Source: JAAYHG01 sp012735455 (GTDB lineage Bacteria > Bacillota > DTU030 > DUMP01). From it: 49,284 nucleotides of DNA. The stretch is taken from positions 1 through 49,284 of the forward strand of contig JBMNIX010000006.1 of NCBI GenBank assembly GCA_050951365.1. Direction: 5' to 3'. Shown here piece after piece: positions 26,125 through 34,389 of this stretch. Each line of letters starts with the position of its first letter. Within the stretch, counting starts at the first letter, position 1. The notes beneath the pieces were generated by a model. The model had not been told where the DNA came from, ran no database searches, and worked only from the letters and a program-made list of their open reading frames with translations. A program made the position numbers and the translations under genes.

Positions 26125-26505
26125 CTACCTCCTTGTCTGTAAGCTCCTAAGCTTAGAAGTGTTCTCCACCCTGCCGGCATTGGCCCAGGTTCCCTGACTT
26201 TCCACGCGTCTCAGCGCACTAATACGCAAGCCGGTTGTCCCCTGGCCCATGTACGCGGCCACGGCCCCCGTGATAGCCGCTACCACCTGCGGCGAGAAGC
26301 CCTTTATTTCAGTTAGGCTGTCAAAGTCTGCCTCCGGCTCCGCCGCTATCGCTGGGGCCTGTCCTGTTTTCCTGTCTTCCTTTGGCCCCACCAATATCCT
26401 CAGTAGGTTGATAAGCAGGGCCAAGGCGTAGAGGACAATAAACACAATACCCATCGCAATGACAGACAACGTAAGACCGCTAATCTGAGGTTCCACCAGC
26501 GTCAC
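26125..26505 (-). CDS. mmdD: Decarboxylase small membrane subunit (OadG/MmdD-like)
   Basis: 126 residues from GTG 26505, or 123 from GTG 26496, which is better spaced from AGGTGA. One N-terminal membrane helix (LTLSVIAMGIVFIVLYALAL), as in OadG/MmdD, which holds the complex together. The cytoplasmic tail SPQVVAAITGAVAAYMGQ matches the family's conserved region. Located between mmdA and mmdC, the standard place. Sequence is weakly conserved, so the call relies on context and topology. Confidence 0.82.
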   Translation of the reverse strand: MTLVEPQISGLTLSVIAMGIVFIVLYALALLINLLRILVGPKEDRKTGQAPAIAAEPEADFDSLTEIKGFSPQVVAAITGAVAAYMGQGTTGLRISALRRVESQGTWANAGRVENTSKLRSLQTRR

Positions 26506-26513
26506 CTACTCTC

Positions 26514-28058
26514 TTAAACCGGAATGTTTCCATGTTTTTTCGCCGGGCGGTCCTCCCGCTTACTGGAAAGCATCTCCAGCGCGCAGGCCAAACGGGAACG
26601 CGTTTCCATGGGGTCAATAACATCGTCCACATAACCCCGGGCAGCAGCGATATAGGGATTGGCAAAGCGTTCGCGATACTCTGCGATCTTCTCCTGCCGT
26701 GTGGCCTGCGGATCCTCAGATCCCTCAATTTCCTTACGGAAAATGATGTTCGCAGCACCCTCTGGACCCATAACCGCTATCTCAGCTCCCGGCCAAGCAA
26801 AGACCTGGTCCGCCCCCAAATCACGGCTGCACATGGCCAAATAAGCGCCGCCGTAAGACTTACGAATGATCAGGGTAATCTTGGGTACTGTAGCCTCGGA
26901 ATAGGCATAGAGCATCTTGGCACCGTGGCGAATGATGCCACCATACTCCTGATTTGTCCCTGGCAAGAAGCCGGGCACATCCACAAAGTTGACGATGGGG
27001 ATGTTGAATGCATCGCAGAAACGAATGAAACGAGCCGCTTTGTCCGAAGCGTTGATATCAAGGCAGCCAGCCAAGACCCGCGGTTGGTTAGCGATGATAC
27101 CAATACTGTATCCATTTAGGCGAGCAAAACCTGTCAATATGTTAGGTGCGTAAAGGGCCTGCGTCTCAAAGAAAACGCCGTCATCTACCACCCGGGTAAT
27201 GACATTGCGCATTTCATACGCCCGATTTGATTCCGGCGGGACAATATTTCTCAACGCCTCGTCTGCACGGGCCACGGGATCTTGGGTCTCAACGCGCGGT
27301 GCAGTTTCTAAATTGTTACTGGGCAGGTATGATAAGAGGGTGCGTACCTGCTCAAAGCACTCATCTTCACTGCCAGCCATAAAATGCGCCACGCCACTGG
27401 TCTGGTTGTGGGTCCGGGCACCACCCAACTCCTCCGGCGAAACCTCTTCGCCTGTTACCGCCTTGATCACCTGCGGCCCCGTGATAAACATGTTAGCACC
27501 TTGGACCATAAAAACAAAGTCAGTGAGTGCGGGAGAGTATACCGCTCCACCCGCGCACGGTCCCATAATTACGGATAACTGCGGAATAACACCAGAGGCT
27601 ATAGTGTTGCGGTAGAAGATTTGTCCGTAACCGGAAAGGGCATCAACACCCTCTTGGATGCGAGCCCCACCTGAGTCGTTGATACCGATGAGAGGTGCAC
27701 CCATTTTGAGAGCCAAATCCATAACCTTCGTTATTTTCTTGGCATGCATCTCGCCCAAGGAGCCACCAATAACTGTGAAATCTTGGGCAAAGACATAGAC
27801 CAAGCGACCGCCTACTGTACCGTAACCGGTAACCACACCTTCACCTGGAGCTTCCACATCCTCCATGCCAAATTCTGTGCAACGGTGTTTCACGTGCATG
27901 TCCAATTCAACAAAACTTCCTGCATCTAAGAGTCGTAGAATGCGCTCCCGGGCTGTTAGTTTGCCCATTTGATGCTGCTTGGCAATTCTTTTCTCTCCTC
28001 CGGCAGCCTCTACCTGAGACCGTCGGGCCGCTAACTCCGCCAAGACATCTTTCGCCAA
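26514..28058 (-). CDS. mmdA: Methylmalonyl-CoA decarboxylase alpha subunit (carboxyltransferase)
   Basis: Biotin-dependent carboxyltransferase of the propionyl-CoA carboxylase beta/MmdA family; moves CO2 from methylmalonyl-CoA to biotin. 514 residues from TTG 28058, placed eight bases after AGGAGG; the frame also extends to ATG 28079 without a site. Crotonase-fold oxyanion motifs GINDSGGARIQEGVDALSGY and IMGPCAGGAVYSPALTDF; C-half DVPGFLPGTNQEYGGIIRHG and KSYGGAYLAMCSRDLGAD. No biotin carboxylase domain is nearby, fitting a decarboxylase and not a carboxylase. Own promoter predicted. Confidence 0.93.
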   Translation of the reverse strand: MAKDVLAELAARRSQVEAAGGEKRIAKQHQMGKLTARERILRLLDAGSFVELDMHVKHRCTEFGMEDVEAPGEGVVTGYGTVGGRLVYVFAQDFTVIGGSLGEMHAKKITKVMDLALKMGAPLIGINDSGGARIQEGVDALSGYGQIFYRNTIASGVIPQLSVIMGPCAGGAVYSPALTDFVFMVQGANMFITGPQVIKAVTGEEVSPEELGGARTHNQTSGVAHFMAGSEDECFEQVRTLLSYLPSNNLETAPRVETQDPVARADEALRNIVPPESNRAYEMRNVITRVVDDGVFFETQALYAPNILTGFARLNGYSIGIIANQPRVLAGCLDINASDKAARFIRFCDAFNIPIVNFVDVPGFLPGTNQEYGGIIRHGAKMLYAYSEATVPKITLIIRKSYGGAYLAMCSRDLGADQVFAWPGAEIAVMGPEGAANIIFRKEIEGSEDPQATRQEKIAEYRERFANPYIAAARGYVDDVIDPMETRSRLACALEMLSSKREDRPAKKHGNIPV

Positions 28059-28087
28059 TTTATCCACCTCCTGGCACATATGAGTAC

Positions 28088-28116
28088 ATTTTAGCTTTTG
28101 TTCAGGGGAGGGTCAA
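28088..28116 (-). promoter_or_regulatory. Predicted internal promoter for mmdA-D-C-B
   Basis: Minus-strand TTGACC (28111-28116) and TAAAAT (28088-28093), spacing 17, five of six matches each. It lies in the only long gap (about 130 bases) of the operon, between the epimerase and mmdA. Confidence 0.6.
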
Positions 28117-28190
28117 GAGTGAGACCGGACACCCCACAGACTATCGTCCATTGCCTGAGGCCCTACTCCAGCTTCACCGTGTCCTTACTT

Positions 28191-28592
28191 CTACGGCCGC
28201 TCTGTAAGTTCCAGTAGTACCCCACCTGAGGCCTTCGGGTGTAAAAAAGCTATCTTGGTTCCACCGGCTCCGCCACGAGGCGTCTCATCCAGCAGCCGCA
28301 CACCAGCTGCTTTCATCTTTTCTAGCACTGCCTCTATATTGTCGACCTGCAGGGCAATGTGGTGCAATCCTTCGCCACGTTTTTCAATGAACCGAGCCAC
28401 TGGTCCGGTGGGGTCAGTGGACTCTAAGAGTTCGAGCTCGGTGTCTCCCAAGGGCAAAAAGGCCGTGGTTACCTTTTGTTCTTCCACTTGCTCTTGGCCA
28501 GTGCACTTAATGCCTAGGATCCCCTCATAAAACTCGAGGGCCGTCTGTAGATTGTTGACAGCAATCCCTATGTGGTCGACTTTTTTTATCAT
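28191..28592 (-). CDS. mce: Methylmalonyl-CoA epimerase
   Basis: Interconverts (R)- and (S)-methylmalonyl-CoA, linking the mutase to the decarboxylase. 133 residues from ATG 28592, after AAGGAG; in-frame GTG 28601 and ATG 28613 are alternatives. Vicinal-oxygen-chelate fold with metal ligands in VDHIGIAV (His), LELLEST, GLHHIALQVDN (His) and VLLELTE (Glu). Overlaps or abuts meaB. Confidence 0.93.
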   Translation of the reverse strand: MIKKVDHIGIAVNNLQTALEFYEGILGIKCTGQEQVEEQKVTTAFLPLGDTELELLESTDPTGPVARFIEKRGEGLHHIALQVDNIEAVLEKMKAAGVRLLDETPRGGAGGTKIAFLHPKASGGVLLELTERP

Positions 28593-28597
28593 AACCT

Positions 28598-29581
28598 TCA
28601 CGCTCCTTTCCATCTGTCGTACAACTTATCTTCCAGTGAGTAAGGATCAATCTCCTTGGCCGCCAAGGCCGCCCATAACTCACTGAGCCTGTCCGCAGAC
28701 CAAGCCTGAAGAATCTCGCGACGTAGGCGTTCGCCCAGTCGAAGGAGAACTGCCTCCTTTTCCCGTTCCAAACGATGCTGCCGAAGTCTGTCTGCCGTGG
28801 AAAGGACTGCATAATGATCTTGAATAGCTTTTACTAGATCGGCCACACCTTGGCCTGTAGCTGCTACTGTGGGGACAACCGGGGGGCGCCAGTACGGGTG
28901 CATACCCAAGTCAAGCATCATCTCAATCTCGGTGATCACGCGCTTGCTACCTGGAAGATCAGCCTTGTTGACCGCAAAAATATCGCCTATCTCCATAATC
29001 CCCGCCTTGCTGGCTTGAATATCGTCGCCAAGTCCTGGCACTGCCACCACCACAACAGTATCAGCAACACGCACGATATCAACTTCAGACTGACCAACGC
29101 CTACTGTCTCCACTAACACATAATCGAAGCCCGCCGCATCTAGCAGCTGTATGGCCCCATGGGCAGCCCTGGCTAATCCGCCAAGGCTACCCCGCGTACC
29201 CATGCTCCTAATATAGACCCCGCTATCACCTGTCCAGCCCTGCATGCGCACTCTATCTCCCAGGATAGCACCGCCGCTAAAAGGGCTGGTTGGATCTACA
29301 GCGATCACACCCACAGTCTTGCCGCCGTGGCGCAGTTCACTGATGAGCTTATCCGCCAGGCTGCTCTTGCCTGCACCAGGCGGTCCCGTAAGACCAATAA
29401 CGTGTGCTCGGCCCGTCCGGGGATAGAGCAGCTTAAGTGTGTCCACACCCTGCAGATCTTCATTTTCAAGGAAACTGATCACTCGTGCCAAGGCCCGACG
29501 GTCCCCGTGCACCACCCGTTCTGCCCATCCAGCTCCTGCCGCCGCGCTCGTCAAATTCGAGTCTAAGCCTCTTGACGTCAC
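28598..29581 (-). CDS. meaB: MeaB, methylmalonyl-CoA mutase G-protein chaperone
   Basis: SIMIBI-class GTPase that guards and repairs the B12 mutase. 327 residues. Walker A GLTGPPGAGKSSLADKLI, then VIAVDPTSPFSGGAILGDRV, the switch region YIRSMGTRGSLGGLARA, LVETVGVGQSEVDIVRVAD, and NKADLPG (base recognition). GTG 29581 overlaps the small-subunit stop as GTGA, indicating coupled translation with its client. Confidence 0.94.
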   Translation of the reverse strand: MTSRGLDSNLTSAAAGAGWAERVVHGDRRALARVISFLENEDLQGVDTLKLLYPRTGRAHVIGLTGPPGAGKSSLADKLISELRHGGKTVGVIAVDPTSPFSGGAILGDRVRMQGWTGDSGVYIRSMGTRGSLGGLARAAHGAIQLLDAAGFDYVLVETVGVGQSEVDIVRVADTVVVVAVPGLGDDIQASKAGIMEIGDIFAVNKADLPGSKRVITEIEMMLDLGMHPYWRPPVVPTVAATGQGVADLVKAIQDHYAVLSTADRLRQHRLEREKEAVLLRLGERLRREILQAWSADRLSELWAALAAKEIDPYSLEDKLYDRWKGA

Positions 29582-29973
29582 TTTTTCACATTCTCCTTGA
29601 CAAAGTCAATGGCAACAGAAGTGGGGGTCCCAGGCGTAAAGACAGCGCTAATACCCGCTTCCTTTAGGCCTGGAATATCTTCGTCCGGTATGATGCCACC
29701 GCCAATGACAAGAATGTCTGTGGCGTTCTTTTCCCTCAGCAACTCGGTAACACGCGGAAAAAGGTGATTATGTGCTCCAGAAAGGCAGGAAAGACCGATA
29801 ACATCTACATCTTCGTCAAGCGCAGCTTCAACAATCTGCTCGGGGGTCTGCCTAAGTCCGGTATAGATAACCTCCATGCCAGCGTCACGCATGGCACGGG
29901 CCAAGACCTTGGCTCCCCGATCGTGCCCATCCAAACCCGGTTTAGCAATCAGTACCCTGATAGGCCGTTCCAT
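29578..29973 (-). CDS. mcmB: Methylmalonyl-CoA mutase small (B12-binding) subunit
   Basis: 131 residues holding only the cobalamin-binding domain: the base-off ligand motif DGHDRGAK (DxHxxG), then VIGLSCLSGAHNHLFPRVTE and LVIGGGIIPDEDIPGL. It pairs with the separately encoded catalytic subunit upstream (11-base gap), the split arrangement common in anaerobes and archaea. Confidence 0.94.
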   Translation of the reverse strand: MERPIRVLIAKPGLDGHDRGAKVLARAMRDAGMEVIYTGLRQTPEQIVEAALDEDVDVIGLSCLSGAHNHLFPRVTELLREKNATDILVIGGGIIPDEDIPGLKEAGISAVFTPGTPTSVAIDFVKENVKK

Positions 29974-29984
29974 TAGTGCACCTC

Positions 29985-31655
29985 CTAAAAGATAACCGAG
30001 GGCTTGTATTCACCAAAAACCTCCCGCATAACGCCACAGATCTCACCCAATGTGGCGTACGCGCGCACAGCATCCAGAATAAAAGGCATAAGGTTAGCAT
30101 CGCCCTGGAGTGCAGTACGTAGCTGAGATAGGGCGGCCTGAACTTTGTCGTTATCCCTTGCCTCGCGCAACTTGCGCACCTTTTCCACTTGGCGGCGCTC
30201 TACCTCTTCATCCACCTTGAGGAGCTCAGGGGCCTGCTCGTTCTCTACCGTAAACTTATTTACCCCGACAACTATGCGCTCGCCTGCTTCAACAGCTTTC
30301 TGGTAGCTATAGGCACTTTCTTGGATTTCGCGTTGGATGAAGCCTTGCTCTATAGCAGCTACTGCGCCACCCAGGTTATCGATCTTGTCCAAGTAAGCCC
30401 TCGCTTCTTCCTCGATGCGGTTTGTCATGCTCTCAATCAGGTATGACCCCGCTAAAGGATCAATACTATTAGTAACACCACTCTCGTGAGCGATGATTTG
30501 CTGCGTGCGGAGAGCAATCCGCACCGAGTCTTCCGTAGGTAGGGAAAGAGCCTCATCGCGAGAATTGGTGTGCAGCGACTGTGTGCCACCCAGCACAGCT
30601 GCTAAGGCCTGTAACGTAACGCGAATGATGTTGTTGTCTGGCTGCTGCGCTGTCAAGGCGCAACCAGCTGTCTGGGTGTGGAAACGAAGCATCATGGAGC
30701 GTGGATCCTTGGCACCAAAGCGTTCCTTCATGATTTTGGCCCAAAGGCGGCGAGCTGCCCGGAACTTAGCTACCTCTTCCAGCAGGTCCATCTGAGCATT
30801 AAAGAAGAAGGACAGGCGCGGAGCGAAAGAATCTACATCGAGACCAGCTCGTACGGCCGCCTCAACATACGCAATGCCATCGGCTAAAGTGAAGGCCACT
30901 TCTTGAACTGCGGTGCAACCGGCCTCACGAATGTGATAGCCGCTGATAGAGATGGTATTCCATCCAGGAATATGCTCTGAACAGTAGGCGAAGATGTCGG
31001 TGATAAGACGCATGCTGGGTTTAGGCGGAAAGATGTAGGTCCCGCGAGCGATGTATTCTTTGAGGATGTCGTTCTGTATGGTCCCGGATAATTTGGTGGA
31101 CGGAACACCTTGTTTTTCGGCTAATACCACATACATAGCCAGTAACACGGAGGCGGGAGCGTTGATGGTCATGGAAGTGCTGACTTTATCAAGGGGAATA
31201 CCATTAAACAACGTTTCCATATCCGCTAAGGAGTCAATGGCTACGCCTACTTTGCCCACCTCACCCCGAGAAAGTGGGTGGTCCGAGTCATACCCTATCT
31301 GAGTAGGCAGGTCAAAAGCCACGCTGAGTCCAGTTTGTCCTTGCTCCAGTAGATATTTATACCTCTCGTTGGATTCCTCCGCTGTGCCGAAACCAGCATA
31401 CTGCCGCATGGTCCAAAGACGTCCCCGGTACATGGTGGGTTGAACGCCACGAGTGAAAGGATATTGTCCTGGGAATCCGACATCTTTTAGATAATCCACA
31501 TCTTCCGTATTGAGAGGAGTATACAGGCGTTCCACTGGCATAGAGGAGAGGGTGCTAAATTCCTCTTTCCGTTCCGGGAAACGGGCCGTAGTCTTAGCAA
31601 CAGGCCCCTTTTCCCAGGCTTCCTTCGCCTCCCGGATCTGTTTTACGTCGGCCAT
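29985..31655 (-). CDS. mcmA: Methylmalonyl-CoA mutase large (catalytic) subunit
   Basis: Radical B12 enzyme converting succinyl-CoA and (R)-methylmalonyl-CoA. 556 residues, the usual length for the stand-alone catalytic subunit. Substrate-barrel motifs: GVQPTMYRGRLWTMRQYAGF, GLSVAFDLPTQIGYDSDHPL, SISGYHIREAGCTAVQEVAF and RFHTQTAGCALTAQQPDNNI, then QSLHTNSRDEALSLPTED, ending before the B12 domain. Family members with different specificity (isobutyryl-CoA or ethylmalonyl-CoA mutase) exist; the adjacent epimerase and decarboxylase make methylmalonyl-CoA most likely. Nine bases after korC. Confidence 0.94.
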   Translation of the reverse strand: MADVKQIREAKEAWEKGPVAKTTARFPERKEEFSTLSSMPVERLYTPLNTEDVDYLKDVGFPGQYPFTRGVQPTMYRGRLWTMRQYAGFGTAEESNERYKYLLEQGQTGLSVAFDLPTQIGYDSDHPLSRGEVGKVGVAIDSLADMETLFNGIPLDKVSTSMTINAPASVLLAMYVVLAEKQGVPSTKLSGTIQNDILKEYIARGTYIFPPKPSMRLITDIFAYCSEHIPGWNTISISGYHIREAGCTAVQEVAFTLADGIAYVEAAVRAGLDVDSFAPRLSFFFNAQMDLLEEVAKFRAARRLWAKIMKERFGAKDPRSMMLRFHTQTAGCALTAQQPDNNIIRVTLQALAAVLGGTQSLHTNSRDEALSLPTEDSVRIALRTQQIIAHESGVTNSIDPLAGSYLIESMTNRIEEEARAYLDKIDNLGGAVAAIEQGFIQREIQESAYSYQKAVEAGERIVVGVNKFTVENEQAPELLKVDEEVERRQVEKVRKLREARDNDKVQAALSQLRTALQGDANLMPFILDAVRAYATLGEICGVMREVFGEYKPSVIF

Positions 31656-31664
31656 AATACATAC

Positions 31665-32213
31665 TCACTCCTTGGCCAGAAGTTTTTCGGCTGCAGCAAA
31701 GCCAGCCGCCAGTGCACGCTTATTCAGGTCCTTTGTTTTCGGAGGCACTCGGTCTAAGACCGCCGTCTCCAGCGCCTCCGGCGTAACAAGTTTAGTCAGG
31801 CCCACGATAACCCCGAGAGCCACAATATTTGCCACTAACTCTTTGCCAACTTCTTCTCTCGCTATTTCGGTGATAGGCACTTGATAAACCGTGCCATCGA
31901 ACTCCGGCATGTTCTTCACATAGCCCGAGTCCACCACAAGGGTACCGCCCGTCTTCGTGGCCGCGGCATACTTGTCGCAAGCCTGCTGGCTCATGGCCAA
32001 ACACAAATCAGCGTCAAGCACCTTTGGATAGTCTATCTCACCGGTGCCGATAATAACCTCTGCCTTACTGGCACCACCACGGGCCTCAGGGCCGTAAGAC
32101 TGGCTCTGAACGGCATTATATCCATCCAAGATGGCTGCTTCGGCCAAGATGATACCGGCCGTGATGAGACCCTGACCGCCAAACCCACTCAAGCGTATTT
32201 CAGTCTTGGTCAC
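31665..32213 (-). CDS. korC: 2-oxoacid:ferredoxin oxidoreductase gamma subunit
   Basis: 182 residues; gamma-domain motif SGFGGQGLITAGIILAEAAI at the N-terminus and QSQSYGPEARGGASKAEVII. Part of a four-subunit enzyme that oxidatively decarboxylates a 2-oxoacid, probably 2-oxoglutarate, to its CoA ester with ferredoxin reduction. GTG 32213 overlaps the beta-subunit stop (GTGA). Confidence 0.92.
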   Translation of the reverse strand: MTKTEIRLSGFGGQGLITAGIILAEAAILDGYNAVQSQSYGPEARGGASKAEVIIGTGEIDYPKVLDADLCLAMSQQACDKYAAATKTGGTLVVDSGYVKNMPEFDGTVYQVPITEIAREEVGKELVANIVALGVIVGLTKLVTPEALETAVLDRVPPKTKDLNKRALAAGFAAAEKLLAKE

Positions 32214-33037
32214 TGTTGGTCCCTCCCAAGCTTAGCTATGACCTCACCGTATGCAGCCGTGTATTCCGGTACACCTTCAGCACGGTAAAGCTCGCCGATA
32301 GCGAACTTGCCTGCTAGCTGCTCAGGTGTCATCTTGGCTGCGGCCTTTACTGGGACAGCATGTTCTTTCTGCCACTCCAACATGGCCACAGCAGATGCGA
32401 GCTGGTTCTTGCGACCGTAGTACATAGGGCACTGGCTCACTACTTCGATAAAGGAGAAGCCTTTGTGGGCAAGACCATCGGCAACCAGATCAACCAGCTG
32501 CCGCGTATGATAGGCTGTACCACGAGCAACATAGGTACCTCCTGCAGCCTTTGCCAACTCACAGAGGTCAAAGTTTCTATCTATCACACCGTAAGGGGCC
32601 GTTGTGGCGAAACTCCCGCTTGGGGTTAGTGGGGAGAACTGACCACCGGTCATACCATAGATGTTATTGTTAAATACCACCACGGTTAGATCAATGTTGC
32701 GCCGGGCTGCGTGAATCAAATGGTTACCACCGATTGCAGAAGAATCACCGTCACCAGTCAGGACCACAACATTTAGCTCGGGATTGGCCATCTTGACACC
32801 AGTAGCATGAGCGATGGCGCGCCCGTGTGTTGTATGCAGGGTATCGAATTTCATATATCCGGGTGCCCGTGAAGAGCAGCCGATACCAGAAACAATCACT
32901 GTTTTCTTCTGATCAAGACCAAGCTTGTCTATGGCCCGAACCACAGCACCCATGATAATACCGTTGCCGCAGCCAGGGCACCAAATGTGAGGTAGCTTCT
33001 TACGAAAGTACTTCTGCAACAATTCCTCAACAGCCAT
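32210..33037 (-). CDS. korB: 2-oxoacid:ferredoxin oxidoreductase beta subunit (TPP-binding)
   Basis: 275 residues. TPP and Fe-S motif HIWCPGCGNGIIMGAVVRAI at the N-terminus, SGIGCSSRAPGYMKFD, and the TPP-Mg site GDGDSSAIGGNHLIHAARRN. The combination HTTHGRAIAHATGVKMANP is typical of 2-oxoglutarate enzymes (KorB). The start overlaps the end of korA by 11 bases. Confidence 0.93.
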   Translation of the reverse strand: MAVEELLQKYFRKKLPHIWCPGCGNGIIMGAVVRAIDKLGLDQKKTVIVSGIGCSSRAPGYMKFDTLHTTHGRAIAHATGVKMANPELNVVVLTGDGDSSAIGGNHLIHAARRNIDLTVVVFNNNIYGMTGGQFSPLTPSGSFATTAPYGVIDRNFDLCELAKAAGGTYVARGTAYHTRQLVDLVADGLAHKGFSFIEVVSQCPMYYGRKNQLASAVAMLEWQKEHAVPVKAAAKMTPEQLAGKFAIGELYRAEGVPEYTAAYGEVIAKLGRDQQ

Positions 33038-34178
33038 GTTTGGCCACCTCCTGAACGCGCTTCAAGATCTCGGCCGGGGTAATGAGCTCCGCATCAATCC
33101 GGTTTAGGCCGGAAATCTCTGCCTGTCCAGCGCTGACTCGTTCCACTTCCCGTATCAACTGACCCAAGTTCATCTCAGGGACAATAATTGCACGCGCCTG
33201 CTTCGCTGCCCTTCTAACAGCCTCTTCAGGGAAGGGCCAAGCACTGATCGGCCGCACCAAACCCGCCTTTATGCCCTGTGCCCGTGCTTCTCGGACAGCA
33301 GCCCGAGCCGAACGAGCCACTGAGCCTGCGGCCACAACCACAATCTCCGCATCTTCAACTTGCCACTCCTCAGCGCTGGCAATGGGAGGCTGCCTCTTCT
33401 CGATCTTGGCGTGGAGACGTCTCAGCAGTCTATCGCCATCACTTCCCTTGCCAGAGGGGAATCCAGTCTCATCGTGTACAAGACCAGTTACGTGGAAGTG
33501 ATAGCCATCACCAAAAGCTGGCATTGGCGGCACCAGGTTGGCACCTGCTTTATAGGGAAGGAAAGTCTCTGGATCCTCGGTAGGTTTTACCCTACTAACG
33601 ATCTTGAGACCAGCCGGATCGGGCAACTCCACTCGCTCGCGCATGTGTCCAACTACTTCGTCCAGGAGTAGGATTACTGGCTGCCTTAGCTCCTCTGCCA
33701 AGTTAAAAGCTTCTACGGTGAGATCAAAGGCCTCACGCACAGAGGACGGCATGAGGGCAATAATTGGATGGTCTCCGTGGGTACCCCAACGAGCCTGCAT
33801 GATGTCTGCCTGAGCTGAAGAGGTTGGTAGCCCGGTGCTGGGACCATAACGCTGCACATTAACAACGACACACGGAATCTCAGCCATGCAGGCAAAACCT
33901 AGGTTTTCCTGCTTTAGAGAAAAACCGGGACCCGAAGTAGCTGTCATGGCCTTGAGACCAGCCAGGGAAGCTCCATTGACGGCTGCCATAGCACTAATCT
34001 CGTCTTCCATCTGTAGGAATTTGCCACCTACTTTCGGCAATTCCTCCGCTAGACCTTCGGCAATTTCTGTCGAAGGTGTAATGGGGTAACCTGCGAAAAA
34101 GCGCACACCTGCTGCCAACGCTCCCCGCACGCAGGCTTCATTGCCAGATAGGAGCAGCGCTTTACGCTCAGTTGCCAT
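33027..34178 (-). CDS. korA: 2-oxoacid:ferredoxin oxidoreductase alpha subunit
   Basis: 383 residues from ATG 34178, which follows GGGAGGGAAG; a longer frame to 34205 lacks a site. KorA/PorA motifs: GYPITPSTEIAEGLAEEL, FLQMEDEISAMAAVNGASLA, TATSGPGFSLKQENLGFACM, VNVQRYGPSTGLPTSSAQAD. The C-terminal domain VAAGSVARSARAAVREAR is also typical. Overlaps the ferredoxin subunit gene by 11 bases. Confidence 0.93.
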   Translation of the reverse strand: MATERKALLLSGNEACVRGALAAGVRFFAGYPITPSTEIAEGLAEELPKVGGKFLQMEDEISAMAAVNGASLAGLKAMTATSGPGFSLKQENLGFACMAEIPCVVVNVQRYGPSTGLPTSSAQADIMQARWGTHGDHPIIALMPSSVREAFDLTVEAFNLAEELRQPVILLLDEVVGHMRERVELPDPAGLKIVSRVKPTEDPETFLPYKAGANLVPPMPAFGDGYHFHVTGLVHDETGFPSGKGSDGDRLLRRLHAKIEKRQPPIASAEEWQVEDAEIVVVAAGSVARSARAAVREARAQGIKAGLVRPISAWPFPEEAVRRAAKQARAIIVPEMNLGQLIREVERVSAGQAEISGLNRIDAELITPAEILKRVQEVAKHGC

Positions 34179-34389
34179 TTTTCTTCCCTCCCAAGTTGAT
34201 GGCAAAGTCCGGACACCTCAGCTCACAGAGCCCGCAGCCGGTGCAGGCCTCTGGATTAGTGATTGCGGGCTTGCCATCTTCTCTGACGGTATACACTTTT
34301 GTCGGACAGAAGGCGATACAGATCCCGCAGCCCTTACACCACTTCTCATTGATCTCGATTTCGACTGGTACCTTTGCCACTACCTTCAC
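34168..34389 (-). CDS. korD: 2-oxoacid:ferredoxin oxidoreductase delta (2[4Fe-4S]) subunit
   Basis: 73-residue ferredoxin-like electron-transfer subunit with two clusters: WCKGCGICIAFCP and ACTGCGLCELRCP. GTG 34389 overlaps the regulator's stop as GTGA. Order delta-alpha-beta-gamma is the usual KorDABC layout. Confidence 0.93.
   Translation of the reverse strand: MKVVAKVPVEIEINEKWCKGCGICIAFCPTKVYTVREDGKPAITNPEACTGCGLCELRCPDFAINLGGKKNGN

Noticed and set aside
26532..27119. 195-codon plus-strand frame opposite mmdA
   Set aside because: No ribosome-binding site and no protein-like motif; antisense to a highly conserved gene.
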